Positions 41,715 to 51,224 are shown, counted from the first letter of the stretch. The stretch is DNA of 64,000 bases from Bacillota bacterium (GCA_023436115.1 JAEZKQ010000030.1:124001-188000), one strand, 5' to 3'. Numbers and translations are program-made. Notes: generated by a model from the letters alone, not told the origin.

Positions 41715-42425
41715 TTAAAAGGGCATGCTGCCATCCAGCCAGCCGTTTGAAAGCCAATGATTCCGGTCTTTCGGATTCCATGTATTCTTTTTCATCATGG
41801 CTCTCATGAGTAAAAAAAAGAGGCGTGTAGTAAAAGGTGTTCGGATTTTATTCGCTTTGTTCACAGCTTTAACCACTTGCTTTGCTGTGGATGAAATTTT
41901 TGTTTCAAGCTTTTGACGTCTTTTATCTGTCACTTCGTCCCACTTAGAAGCGGAGACCGCACATTTTAAAGAAAAGGTACGTTTTACACACCAATATTTA
42001 AACGAGTTGCGCATCGTTTTGGTGGTATGCCCAAGACCCGCGCCCGCCGTTGTCGCAATCGTAACAGCAACTTTATTAAACATCTTGGGATTGGGTCTGT
42101 GGCTCATCCACATAAAACATAAGTGATCTAAAAGCGCTTTGAGCTGCCCTGTGATATCCAAAGCATACACGGATGAAGTCATCACAATGATATCAGAATT
42201 CTCAAGAGCTTCCACAATAGGTCCTATATTGGAAGCATGCGGGCAGCTGTCTTCACCCTTAAAAAAGCAGGAGAAGCAGCCCTTGCAAAAATGTGGCATA
42301 TCCTTGGGCAGCGTAAACTCCGTAACTTGTGTTTCTTGTTGTGACGTTATTGAGTTTAATAATAATTCTTTGCAATGCCATGTGCTGCCATGGCGTGTGC
42401 TTCCGTTAATAACAACAATATCCAT
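41715..42425 (-). CDS. Flavodoxin-family NADPH-dependent FMN reductase
   Basis: A 236-residue flavoprotein. FMN-phosphate-binding start VVINGSTRHGSTWHCKELL, and MTSSVYALDITGQLKALLD in the middle match the iron-sulfur-flavoprotein/NADPH-dependent FMN reductase family. A cysteine motif FCKGCFSCFFKGEDSCPH (about 46-63) may hold an iron-sulfur cluster or serve redox chemistry. It follows the TetR gene in the same direction by 38 bases, so it is the likely regulated target. Confidence 0.88.
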   Translation of the reverse strand: MDIVVINGSTRHGSTWHCKELLLNSITSQQETQVTEFTLPKDMPHFCKGCFSCFFKGEDSCPHASNIGPIVEALENSDIIVMTSSVYALDITGQLKALLDHLCFMWMSHRPNPKMFNKVAVTIATTAGAGLGHTTKTMRNSFKYWCVKRTFSLKCAVSASKWDEVTDKRRQKLETKISSTAKQVVKAVNKANKIRTPFTTRLFFLLMRAMMKKNTWNPKDRNHWLSNGWLDGSMPF

Positions 42426-42463
42426 ATAATAACCTTCCTTTAGAAGAAATAATACATAATTAA

Positions 42464-43096
42464 TTAAATTCTTTTGCCGTATATTTGGTTAAAGTGACGG
42501 ACATGACGGATAAACAGTGCCTTGGCTTCTGCCATGCTTTCCTTATCATTATCAAACTTATAGAAAATAAGAAAGATGGGCGAAAAGAATTCCAAAGCTA
42601 ATAAATATGGGTCAGTTTCTATGAAACAACCTTCGCGTATCAGAGCTGCGAATAATTGGGATTGATATTCCAGACTGCCTTCAAAAGAATGCACCCGAAA
42701 CAATTTGGTGAGCTCCGGGCTGCGGTACTGTTCTATGGTCAGCATCTTGCGAAACTTGATTATATTATCGTCGCAAAAATAATGCTCAAATATTATTAAG
42801 ACGATCGCTTCAAATTGTTCCGTCGTCGTATTTTTATACATGTTCACCGTACGTTCATCAACAGTAAACCCCGCTTTTTCATCAATAACATTGATATTCC
42901 TAAAAAATGAGTTGACTCGCGAAGAGTATTCGCTGATGATACAATCGAATATATCTTGTTTGCTCTTAAAATGATTGTAGAGCGAGCTCTCCTTAATACC
43001 TACGGCTTTGGCAATATCACGAACAGATACCGCATCAAATCCTTTTTTCGAAAACAACGTTAATGACTCATCGAGTATCTTTTCTCTCGTATTCAT
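42464..43096 (-). CDS. TetR/AcrR-family transcriptional regulator
   Basis: A 210-residue regulator. The N-terminal helix-turn-helix is typical: REKILDESLTLFSKKGFDA, VSVRDIAKAVGIKESSLYNHFKSK (read in two parts; about 24-47). The helical ligand domain is not assigned. The ATG at 43096 follows GAGGTGC. A 7-bp inverted repeat upstream (43223-43245) is a likely operator. It leads the flavoprotein gene. Confidence 0.92.
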   Translation of the reverse strand: MNTREKILDESLTLFSKKGFDAVSVRDIAKAVGIKESSLYNHFKSKQDIFDCIISEYSSRVNSFFRNINVIDEKAGFTVDERTVNMYKNTTTEQFEAIVLIIFEHYFCDDNIIKFRKMLTIEQYRSPELTKLFRVHSFEGSLEYQSQLFAALIREGCFIETDPYLLALEFFSPIFLIFYKFDNDKESMAEAKALFIRHVRHFNQIYGKRI

Positions 43097-43222
43097 GCAG
43101 CACCTCACAGCATAACGACAGATCTTGATATTTCTGTCCGTCTTCCAAGAACCAATGGTTTGGTTAATACAGAAAATAAATCCATAAAGTACAAGTCTAT
43201 CATGACATATCCTTAACTATCA

Positions 43223-43245
43223 TTCGTTAGTCTGAGTATAACGAA
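43223..43245. promoter_or_regulatory. Inverted repeat, probable TetR operator
   Basis: TTCGTTA and TAACGAA, perfect seven-base arms over a nine-base spacer, with a further CGTTAGT half-site at 43250. It lies 127 bases upstream of the TetR start, between the divergent TetR and isoaspartyl dipeptidase genes. Confidence 0.6.
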
Positions 43246-43372
43246 CAAGCGTTAGTTTGTCAACTCTGTTAGTATGAATTACAGGGATTCCGTTTTCAAG
43301 TTCTAAACTTTGTATGAAAACATAAAACGATAAAAAAACGATCAAACTATAAAAAATAAAAAGGAGAAAGTC

Positions 43373-44491
43373 TTGTTTACTGTTCTGACCGGCCTTGATT
43401 GTTTTTGCCCTTCGCATGCTGGACTTAAAGATATTTTAATAGCGGGCGACAAGATAGCTGGGATTGCTGACCCGGGCTTTTTTAAGCGTATTTATGATTA
43501 TTGCGAGGTTATCCATTGTGAAGGATTACTGGCATTTCCGGGTATCATTGACCAGCATATTCATTTAATTGGCGGCGGCGGAGAAAACGGCCCTGCCAGC
43601 CGTATTGGTGATATTTCTATCGAAGATATATTTATGGCGGGTGTGACCACGGTTGTGGGTGTGCTTGGTTTTGACAGCTATACAAAAAGCCTGCAAAGCC
43701 TGCTTGCACAAGCCAATACACTGGAGGCAAAGGGGCTGACCGCATACATCTATACAGGCAGCTATGCCATTCCGACTGTGACCGTAACAGGCAGTATTGC
43801 GAATGATTTGATACTGATTGATAAGATCATTGGAACTGGTGAAATCGCTATTTCTGATTACCGTTCTTCGCAGCCGACGTTTAATGAATTTGCACAACTG
43901 GCTGCTAAAACGCATATTGCGGGTCTAATCAGCGGAAAAGCCGGAATTGTTCATATCCATATCGGTGACGGCAAAGAAAGGCTGACGCCTTTGACGCAGC
44001 TATTGGATAAGACTGATCTGCCCAAAGCAATTTTTGTGCCGACACATGTGAACAGAAATCCGGAGCTGTTTTCGGAGGCGGTTGCGTATTGCAGAAGCGG
44101 AGGCAATATCGATTTAACAGCCGGTGAAAAAAAAGGCATACCCGTGCCAAAGGCAGTAAAAATGCTGCTGGAATCCGGCGCTCATATGGATAAGGTATCA
44201 ATCAGCTCGGACGCCAACGGCTCTGACGGGCAGTCTGTCATCAAAATACAAACGTTCTTCGAAGACATCAAAAATGGCATACTGAATGAAAATATTCCCC
44301 CGGCCAGCATGTTTGCGCTGGTGACGCAAAACGTCGCCAAAACGTTAAAGCTCTACCCCACAAAAGGCGTGATCCAGAAAGGCAGCGATGCGGATATTTT
44401 GATCATGGATAAGCAATACAATATAGAAAAGCTATACTGCAAAGGACGGCTGTGTGTCAGCCACCGTCAGATTGTTGAGGAAACGTCATGA
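43373..44491 (+). CDS. iadA: Isoaspartyl dipeptidase (beta-aspartyl dipeptidase)
   Basis: A 372-residue amidohydrolase that splits beta-Asp dipeptides; here it should finish cyanophycin breakdown by hydrolysing beta-Asp-Arg. Metal-site motifs are DQHIHLIGGGGENG (about 63-76), VHIHIGDG (about 194-201), THVNRNPELF (about 223-232) and SSDANGSDG (about 281). The position I expect to hold the bridging carbamylated lysine reads GEIAISDYRSS, that is, Glu instead of Lys. The start is TTG with AAAAAGGAG upstream. It overlaps cphB by four bases. Confidence 0.92.
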   Translation: MFTVLTGLDCFCPSHAGLKDILIAGDKIAGIADPGFFKRIYDYCEVIHCEGLLAFPGIIDQHIHLIGGGGENGPASRIGDISIEDIFMAGVTTVVGVLGFDSYTKSLQSLLAQANTLEAKGLTAYIYTGSYAIPTVTVTGSIANDLILIDKIIGTGEIAISDYRSSQPTFNEFAQLAAKTHIAGLISGKAGIVHIHIGDGKERLTPLTQLLDKTDLPKAIFVPTHVNRNPELFSEAVAYCRSGGNIDLTAGEKKGIPVPKAVKMLLESGAHMDKVSISSDANGSDGQSVIKIQTFFEDIKNGILNENIPPASMFALVTQNVAKTLKLYPTKGVIQKGSDADILIMDKQYNIEKLYCKGRLCVSHRQIVEETS

Positions 44492-45324
44492 AAGATTCTG
44501 TTAAGGGGCATTTGCTGATTATCGGCGGTGCCGAAGATAAATCAGGAGACCGTCTTATATTATCTCAGGCGCCTAAAATGATGGATACAGATGAGCAGTT
44601 AACAGTCGTGACCACGGCCACAGAATATCCCAAAGAGGCCGGAGCCCAATATAAAACGATATTTAACGAGCTCGGAATAGGTCAAGTTGAGGTGCTTAAC
44701 ATCGACACGAGAGATGATGCCAACAGTGAAAGTATGTGCGAAGTGATTAGGAAGTCTCAATGTATATTCTTCACCGGAGGTGATCAGCTTCGTATTACGA
44801 GTATACTGGGCGGCACAAAAGTCAATAATGAGCTAAAACAACTTCATCAAAAAGGCGGCTTTATTATGGGCACCAGCGCCGGAGCTTCAGCAATGAGCTC
44901 CACGATGATCGTACAAGGAAATGATAATGAACCGGCACGCAAATGTACGCTCAAAATGGCGCCGGGTCTGGGGCTTATTGATAATTGCATCATCGACCAG
45001 CATTTTGATCAGCGGGGCCGTTTTGGACGTCTGCTTTGCGGTATTGCCGAAAATCCTGATGTTTTAGGTATCGGTATCGATGAAGATACGGCCATCAAGG
45101 TTTACCCAGACAGCCATTTTGAAGTTATCGGCGCAAACGCTGTGACGGTAATGGACGGAAGCACAATAAAAAGCTCAAACGTTGCGGAATTAAACCCTAA
45201 TGAATTGCTGGCCATTGTCGGAGTCACAGTGCATACGCTCCCGTACGGATATGGTTTTGATATGAAAAATAAAGAAGTTTTAAGATTAAAGAAGAACACC
45301 GGAGATAAAGATGCGCATACTTGA
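44488..45324 (+). CDS. cphB: Cyanophycinase
   Basis: A 278-residue S51-family serine peptidase that releases beta-Asp-Arg dipeptides from cyanophycin. The N-terminal LLIIGGAEDKSGDR and FFTGGDQLRI are family marks. The nucleophile is the serine of GTSAGASAMSS (about residue 130), and the substrate-pocket region DQHFDQRGRFGRL follows (about 170-182). Full length, no signal peptide, so it acts on intracellular polymer. Its start overlaps iadA as ATGA and its end overlaps cphA by 14 bases. Confidence 0.96.
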   Translation: MKDSVKGHLLIIGGAEDKSGDRLILSQAPKMMDTDEQLTVVTTATEYPKEAGAQYKTIFNELGIGQVEVLNIDTRDDANSESMCEVIRKSQCIFFTGGDQLRITSILGGTKVNNELKQLHQKGGFIMGTSAGASAMSSTMIVQGNDNEPARKCTLKMAPGLGLIDNCIIDQHFDQRGRFGRLLCGIAENPDVLGIGIDEDTAIKVYPDSHFEVIGANAVTVMDGSTIKSSNVAELNPNELLAIVGVTVHTLPYGYGFDMKNKEVLRLKKNTGDKDAHT

Positions 45325-47887
45325 TATCACCACATATAAGGGGAGAAATATATACAGTCACTTCCCCGTTATCAAAATAGTCCTGGACATAGGCAAATAT
45401 GCCAATACACCAACAAACAAGATCAATGGGTTTAATGAACGGCTTATTAAAGCATTTCCGGGACTGAAAACTAACCGTTGCGGTCTTGGTTATGAAGGAG
45501 GTTTTCTAGAAAAGCTCCAAAGCGGGACCTATCTCGCCCATGTGATTGAACACATGATATTGGAAATGCAGACGATGGCAGGCTATGATGTCTCGTACGG
45601 TAAAACACGCATGGTGGACGAGCCGTCAAAGTCCAATATCATTTATGAATATTTAAACGAGGTCTGTGGTTTGGAATGCGGCAAGGCGGCTGTTTATATT
45701 GCAGGCTGCTTTATTAAAAACGCAAACGTGAATATTGACGGCATACTGGCCTATATAAAAGAGGTGTCTGCTGAATCGGAGCTTGGCCCAAGCACTGCAT
45801 CCATTGTGAGCGAAGCAAAAAAACGCGGTATTCCCGTGAGCCGCTTTGGGTTTGAAAGCATGGTTCATTTGGGGTACGGAAAATACCGGAGAACGATACA
45901 AGCCACTCTCACGGACAAGACGTCTTGTATTGCTGTCGATATATCGTCCAACAAGCATTTGACCAAAACGCTGCTCAGAGACAACAGTATACCCGTTCCG
46001 TATGGCAGGCTCGCGTTTTCTGAAATATCAACGTTGCTGGCCGCTAAGGAGATTGGAACGCCGGTTGCTGTGAAGCCGCATAACGGCAATCAAGGCAAGG
46101 GTGTACATCTGAACCTTAACAAGCAGCGCGATATTAAGGCGGCTTTCAGGGATGCGTTGCGCTATAGTCATTCCGTTATCGTTGAGAAATATGTGACAGG
46201 TAAAGATTATCGTGTGCTTGTTGTGGGCGATAAGGTCTGTGCCGTATCGGAACGGCTGCCCGCTTCGATTATAGGTGATGGCATGCACACAATAAACGAG
46301 CTTATCGATATTGCTAATCAGGACACAAATCGCGGTGAAAATCATGAAAAGCCGCTGACAAAAATCCGTTTGGATACCGTTGCCCAAAGGCTTCTCCGAA
46401 GGTATCAATTATCGCCGCGTTCCGTTCCGAAAAGCGGAGAAATTATAAAGCTCAGAGAAAACGGTAACCTGAGTACAGGCGGCATTGCCATAGACAAAAC
46501 AGATATTATACATCCCGAAAACGCACAGCTTGCTGTCCGGGCGGCAGCTGTATTGGGAATCGACATAGCGGGTATCGACTTTGTGACTGAAGACATTTCT
46601 GTTCCCATACATGATAACGGCGGCGTGATTGTTGAAGTGAATACCGCACCGGGCATTCGTATGCACCTTTTCCCCAGCGAAGGGACACCGAGGAACGTCG
46701 CAAAAGACATCATAGATTTTATATATCCCAATGATGATGTGCTCGACTTCCCCATCGTTTCTGTAACAGGTACGAATGGAAAAACCACCACCACGCGACT
46801 GATTGCGTACGGACTGAGCCTTCACGGCCGTTCTGTGGGCATGACAACCACTTCGGGGACATATATCAACGGAAAATGCATCCATAAGGGAGACGACACC
46901 GGCCCTGTCAGCGCAAAAGCCGTTCTGTCAAATAAAACCGTTGATGCGGCTGTTCTGGAAACAGCGCGAGGCGGTATTGTACGTTCAGGTCTCGGATACG
47001 AGCTAGCGGATGTCGGGATTGTGACCAACATCGCAGACGACCATCTGGGAGTCGGTGATGTAAAAACGCTTGAGGATCTGGCGTTCGTTAAAGCGCTGGT
47101 TGTGGAAGCCGTCAAAAAGGACGGCTACGCCGTGCTGAATGCAGACGACCCGATGACTCCGTATATATTAGAGCGCGTAAAACGAAAGGTCATACTATTT
47201 ACAAAGGATTATACGAAGGCGAAGGACGCTTTTGGCAGCGGAATCATATATGTCTGTCCGGAAAACGGCACGATCATCATTCGCGAGCTTGATGCTGTAA
47301 TACCAATTGTCAACGTAAAGGATATTCCCATTACAAACAAAGGGACAATTATTTGTAATATAGAAAACAGCTTGGCTGCCGTGGCGGCGCTGCATGCGCT
47401 TAAAGTACCCGCTGGTATGATAGCCGCAGCCTTAACCGGATTTGTGGATAATACCGGACGATTCAATCTCTATGAATTGAACGATGTATCCGTTCTTCTG
47501 GATTATGGCCATAACCCTTCAGGCTATCAGGCTGTTATTGATTCGCTGCCTTCATATCAAGCAAAGCGGCTGGTGGGCGTAATCGGTATGCCAGGAGACC
47601 GTTTGGATGAGACGATTATTGCCGTGAGTGAAATCTGTGCGGCAGCTTTTGATAAGATCTACATCAAAGAAGACAAAGATCTGCGCGGCAGAAAAGAAGG
47701 CGAAGTAGCCGGAATCATGTATAGCGCACTGATAAAGAAGCACTTTCCCAAAAAGGAAATCATTAAAACAAGGCATGAGCTTGATGCTCTTCAACAAGCG
47801 ATAGGAAACGCAAAAAGCGGTGATTTGATCGTCGTTTTCTATGAAAAACTTGAACCCCTCACCGCTTATATCAATTCACTTAAATAG
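45311..47887 (+). CDS. cphA: Cyanophycin synthetase
   Basis: An 858-residue ligase that builds the Asp-Arg polymer cyanophycin without a template, at ATP cost. Domains: N-terminal CphA domain (about 1-160), ATP-grasp domain adding Asp to the backbone (about 215-470, with PHNGNQGKGVHLNL and VEVNTAPGIRMHLFPS), and a Mur-ligase-like domain adding Arg (about 480-858, P-loop VTGTNGKTTTTRL near 485, DDHLGVGDVKTLED, and LLDYGHNPSGYQA). Both active sites look intact. Third gene of the iadA-cphB-cphA operon. Confidence 0.97.
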   Translation: MRILDITTYKGRNIYSHFPVIKIVLDIGKYANTPTNKINGFNERLIKAFPGLKTNRCGLGYEGGFLEKLQSGTYLAHVIEHMILEMQTMAGYDVSYGKTRMVDEPSKSNIIYEYLNEVCGLECGKAAVYIAGCFIKNANVNIDGILAYIKEVSAESELGPSTASIVSEAKKRGIPVSRFGFESMVHLGYGKYRRTIQATLTDKTSCIAVDISSNKHLTKTLLRDNSIPVPYGRLAFSEISTLLAAKEIGTPVAVKPHNGNQGKGVHLNLNKQRDIKAAFRDALRYSHSVIVEKYVTGKDYRVLVVGDKVCAVSERLPASIIGDGMHTINELIDIANQDTNRGENHEKPLTKIRLDTVAQRLLRRYQLSPRSVPKSGEIIKLRENGNLSTGGIAIDKTDIIHPENAQLAVRAAAVLGIDIAGIDFVTEDISVPIHDNGGVIVEVNTAPGIRMHLFPSEGTPRNVAKDIIDFIYPNDDVLDFPIVSVTGTNGKTTTTRLIAYGLSLHGRSVGMTTTSGTYINGKCIHKGDDTGPVSAKAVLSNKTVDAAVLETARGGIVRSGLGYELADVGIVTNIADDHLGVGDVKTLEDLAFVKALVVEAVKKDGYAVLNADDPMTPYILERVKRKVILFTKDYTKAKDAFGSGIIYVCPENGTIIIRELDAVIPIVNVKDIPITNKGTIICNIENSLAAVAALHALKVPAGMIAAALTGFVDNTGRFNLYELNDVSVLLDYGHNPSGYQAVIDSLPSYQAKRLVGVIGMPGDRLDETIIAVSEICAAAFDKIYIKEDKDLRGRKEGEVAGIMYSALIKKHFPKKEIIKTRHELDALQQAIGNAKSGDLIVVFYEKLEPLTAYINSLK

Positions 47888-47893
47888 TAACGA

Positions 47894-49021
47894 TCATGGC
47901 TTGAGGATGACTTTTATACAGTTGTCCTCTTTTCGGTCGAATATACGATAAGCATGTTCTCCTTCGCTTAGGCTGAGCCTATGCGTGATGATATCTCTGG
48001 CATCAAACTCGCCATTGCGAATCAAGCCTAGTATAGGCTCTACATAAGCATGAGCAGGGCACTGCCCCATCTTTAAAGTAATATTGCGCGCGAAAAAGTC
48101 TCCGAGAGGAAACATATTATATCTGGCTCCGTATACACCGACGAACGATACCGTTCCTCCCTTTCTGACAGCTTGAGTCGCGATTTCAATGGCCGACTTT
48201 GAGCCGCCTTGAAGTTTTAGCAGCGTCTCAATCGTTTCAATCGTCGTCATTTTTCCGTCCATACCGACACAGTCTATCACCACATCCGCACCGCCGTTTG
48301 TGATCTCCTTCAAATATTCTCCGGTGTTATCATGGTCTTCGAAATTAACAACTTCAGCGCCGTAATCAGCTGCATGACGGAGTCGGTAACCAATATAATC
48401 TACGGCGATGATTCTATCCGCACCTTTATAAGCCGCCCATTTAATCACCAAAAGGCCAACGGGACCGCATCCCAATACGATAACCGTGTCCCCGGGCTTA
48501 ACGCCGCCGTTTTCAACACCCCAATATGATGTGGGCAAGATATCTGTTAAAAACAGTACCTGTTCGTCGTCTAGTTCTTCAGGAACAACGGTGGGCCCTA
48601 CATTTGCATAAGGAACGCGCAGAAACTCGGCCTGCCCGCCATCATAACCGCCGTATGTATTGCTGTATCCGAGTATGCCCCCCACCTCTCCGTTTGCGTT
48701 CGAATTGTCGCATTGAGACCAGAGTCCATGCTCGCAATACCAGCAATGTCCGCATGATACCGGAAACGGGACAATCACACGGTCACCCTTTTTGACCTTA
48801 TGAACATCGCTGCCCGCTTCCAAAACGATCCCCATTGTTTCATGCCCCAAAATAAAACCTTTTGGCATATTCGGAACCATACCGTGAATCAAATGAAGAT
48901 CGGAACCGCAAATAGCGGTCGATGTCACTTGAACGATAATATCATCACTATTTTTAATTTGAGGGTCGTCAACTTGTTTTACTTCAACATCTTTCATGCC
49001 TGCGTAGCAAATTGCCTTCAT
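47894..49021 (-). CDS. Zinc-dependent alcohol dehydrogenase
   Basis: A 375-residue medium-chain dehydrogenase. Catalytic-zinc motifs are TAICGSDLHLI (about 36) and GHETMGIV (about 59); the structural zinc loop is CGHCWYCEHGLWSQC (about 90-104). The Rossmann fold has VIVLGCGPVGLLVIKWA (about 182-198). It resembles the glutathione-independent formaldehyde dehydrogenase/threonine dehydrogenase-like branch. The substrate is unknown. Convergent with cphA, six bases apart. Confidence 0.9.
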   Translation of the reverse strand: MKAICYAGMKDVEVKQVDDPQIKNSDDIIVQVTSTAICGSDLHLIHGMVPNMPKGFILGHETMGIVLEAGSDVHKVKKGDRVIVPFPVSCGHCWYCEHGLWSQCDNSNANGEVGGILGYSNTYGGYDGGQAEFLRVPYANVGPTVVPEELDDEQVLFLTDILPTSYWGVENGGVKPGDTVIVLGCGPVGLLVIKWAAYKGADRIIAVDYIGYRLRHAADYGAEVVNFEDHDNTGEYLKEITNGGADVVIDCVGMDGKMTTIETIETLLKLQGGSKSAIEIATQAVRKGGTVSFVGVYGARYNMFPLGDFFARNITLKMGQCPAHAYVEPILGLIRNGEFDARDIITHRLSLSEGEHAYRIFDRKEDNCIKVILKP

Positions 49022-49241
49022 GAATTTATTCTCCTTTAGAATGATCTTTATTATTATCTGCGTTTTGGGGGAAAACTATCTGTATTGGAAATTTATATTC
49101 GAAAATCAAACATGATTAATAAATAATATCAGACAATAATGGAATATTGTTGTAACAGAAATAATTAACTAAGCAGTATTTAATTACATGTGTATTTTCC
49201 CTGAATCGCGGAAAAATAATGATATAAAGGAGGTGAAAAAC

Positions 49242-49460
49242 ATGGCTAACAACAATTCAAATCAGACACTGGTTCCTCAGGCCAAGAATTTGCTCGACAA
49301 CATGAAGTACGAAGTGGCCAACGAAGTAGGCGTCAGCTTGAAGCAAGGGTACAACGGTGAAATCGCTGCTCGTGACGCAGGCAGAGTCGGCGGCAACATG
49401 GTTAAAAAAATGATACAGTATGCAGAAAGCAATATGTCTGGAAGCAACAAAACCTTCTAA
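49242..49460 (+). CDS. Alpha/beta-type small acid-soluble spore protein
   Basis: A 72-residue DNA-saturating spore protein. Both conserved segments are present: KYEVANEVGVSL (about 25-36), carrying the germination-protease site, and RVGGNMVKKMIQYAE (about 47-61). ATAAAGGAGGTG lies before the ATG at 49242; the longer upstream reading is not needed. Expressed in the forespore, though no exact SigG box was identified here. Terminator follows. Confidence 0.96.
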   Translation: MANNNSNQTLVPQAKNLLDNMKYEVANEVGVSLKQGYNGEIAARDAGRVGGNMVKKMIQYAESNMSGSNKTF

Positions 49461-49470
49461 GACACTCATT

Positions 49471-49506
49471 AAAAAAGAAGAGTCCAGTCACTCTTCTTTT
49501 TTTATA
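49471..49506. terminator. Bidirectional terminator between the spore protein gene and eno
   Basis: AAAGAAGAGT and ACTCTTCTTT around a six-base loop, with a run of A on one side and of T on the other, so both converging genes can use it. Confidence 0.88.
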
Positions 49507-49527
49507 CTTTTTTAATAGAATAGCTGC

Positions 49528-50832
49528 TTAGCGCAGATTGAAAAAGGCGTCTTTGCCCGGATATATGGCTGTTAAACCCAGTTCCTCTTCAATGCGAAGC
49601 AACTGATTATATTTTGCTACACGGTCGCTGCGTGACGGCGCGCCTGTCTTAATCTGCCCCGCATTCATCGCCACCGACAGATCAGCAATGGTCACGTCTT
49701 CCGTTTCGCCGGAACGGTGACTCACGATAGCGGTATATCCCGCGCGGTTCGCCATCTCGATCGCTTCCAGCGTTTCAGTAAGTGTTCCGATCTGATTCAC
49801 TTTAATCAATATGCTGTTGGAAATGTTGTTTTTAATACCCTTGGATAGTCGCTCCGTGTTGGTGACAAAAAGATCGTCTCCTACTAGCTGAATACGGCTG
49901 CCTAATTCCTGCGTAAGCAATTTCCATCCCTGCCAGTCTTCTTCGGCTAAGCCGTCCTCGAGCGATATGATCGGGTATTGCTTGCATAACTTTTCCCAGA
50001 ACAATACCATTTCATCCGCTGTTTTGACCATGCCCGATTTCCAGAAGAGATATTGCCCCTCTTCCCCGTTCTCTTTTGCCGCTTCATACATTTCTGTCGC
50101 AGCAGCATCAATAGCGATAAAAAAGTCTCCGCCAGGCTTGTAACCCGCTAAAGTGATGGCTTCCAATATTACCTCTATTGCTTCTTCATTGGATTTAAGA
50201 TTAGGGGCGTATCCGCCCTCATCACCCACCGCTGTGCTGTATCCCTTTGATTTTAAAACGCGTTTGAGATGATGAAAAACTTCAGCGCTCATTTGCAGCG
50301 CTTTTTTAAATCGCTGAGCGCCTACAGGCATAATCATAAATTCCTGAACATCAACACTGTTATCCGCGTGCTTGCCGCCATTAATTATGTTCATCATGGG
50401 AACAGGCAGCTTTCGCGCATTACACCCGCCGATGTATCGATATAAAGGCATTTCAGATTGTATAGCAGCCGCCTTTGCAACGGCCAAAGATACAGCCAGC
50501 ATTGCATTGGCACCCAAATTTGATTTGTTTGGTGTGTCATCGTGGGCAATCATGGCATAATCGATATCAGCCTGGCTGTGCGCATCCATGCCAATGATAA
50601 GGTCGGCAATGGTGTTATTGACATTGTCAACCGCTTTCTTTACGCCCCGCCCTAAATATCTTTCGGTGTCTCCGTCGCGAAGCTCCACAGCTTCAAATTT
50701 ACCTGTTGAAGCGCCGGAAGGCACAGCCGCATGGGCCGTAGTTCCTCCTGATAGCTCTACCTGAGCCTCAACAGTCGGGTTTCCACGGCTGTCTAATATT
50801 TCTCGTGCAAATACATCAACAATAGTAAACAT
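49528..50832 (-). CDS. eno: Enolase
   Basis: A 434-residue glycolytic enzyme converting 2-phosphoglycerate to phosphoenolpyruvate. N-terminal AREILDSRGNPTVE; catalytic and metal residues in GDEGGYAPN, DAAATE, SLEDGLAEEDW, LVGDDLFVTN, LIKVNQIGTLTE and SHRSGETED. Full length. GAAAGGA precedes the ATG. Monocistronic. Confidence 0.98.
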   Translation of the reverse strand: MFTIVDVFAREILDSRGNPTVEAQVELSGGTTAHAAVPSGASTGKFEAVELRDGDTERYLGRGVKKAVDNVNNTIADLIIGMDAHSQADIDYAMIAHDDTPNKSNLGANAMLAVSLAVAKAAAIQSEMPLYRYIGGCNARKLPVPMMNIINGGKHADNSVDVQEFMIMPVGAQRFKKALQMSAEVFHHLKRVLKSKGYSTAVGDEGGYAPNLKSNEEAIEVILEAITLAGYKPGGDFFIAIDAAATEMYEAAKENGEEGQYLFWKSGMVKTADEMVLFWEKLCKQYPIISLEDGLAEEDWQGWKLLTQELGSRIQLVGDDLFVTNTERLSKGIKNNISNSILIKVNQIGTLTETLEAIEMANRAGYTAIVSHRSGETEDVTIADLSVAMNAGQIKTGAPSRSDRVAKYNQLLRIEEELGLTAIYPGKDAFFNLR

Positions 50833-50973
50833 AAGTCTTTCCTTTCATTTCAACCGCAACAGGGCGTTTTTTACTATCATTATTGCCATGCGGGAAGTTT
50901 TCAATTCCGTCATATCAATCTTAATTATATTTACGACAGAAAAGACCGTTTTAATCAAATTTTAAGAGGAAAA

Positions 50974-51006
50974 GCAAAGGGCCTTCAAATAACTGAAGAC
51001 CCTTCG
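50974..51006 (-). terminator. Terminator of the second spore protein gene
   Basis: Minus strand AAGGGTCTTCA and TGAAGGCCCTT pair with one G-T, followed by TGCTTTTCC. Confidence 0.65.
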
Positions 51007-51019
51007 GTTGAAATGGAGG

Positions 51020-51184
51020 TTATGTCCGTGACCTTTCAGCCATCTCAATCGCCTCACGAACAATATTACCGCAATTCCTTGAAGAAACACTACCCCATCC
51101 TTCGCTGGCTACGATATCATCAACACCAAGTCGTTTTGCAATATCTTGTTTCAGGGCTTCCGACATTACCTTGTGTCTAGACAT
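51020..51184 (-). CDS. Small acid-soluble spore protein, SspF-like alpha/beta type
   Basis: A 54-residue spore protein starting MSRHKVMSEALKQDIAKRLG, with EGWGSVSSRNCGNIVREAIE in the second half, the shortened SspF/SspH-like branch of alpha/beta SASPs. AGGAGG lies before the ATG at 51184 and a near-perfect SigG promoter is centred about 55 bases upstream, so expression should be forespore-specific. Confidence 0.9.
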   Translation of the reverse strand: MSRHKVMSEALKQDIAKRLGVDDIVASEGWGSVSSRNCGNIVREAIEMAERSRT

Positions 51185-51224
51185 GAAATTACCTCCTATT
51201 CTTGCGGGTGTTTGCCGCTGGTAA

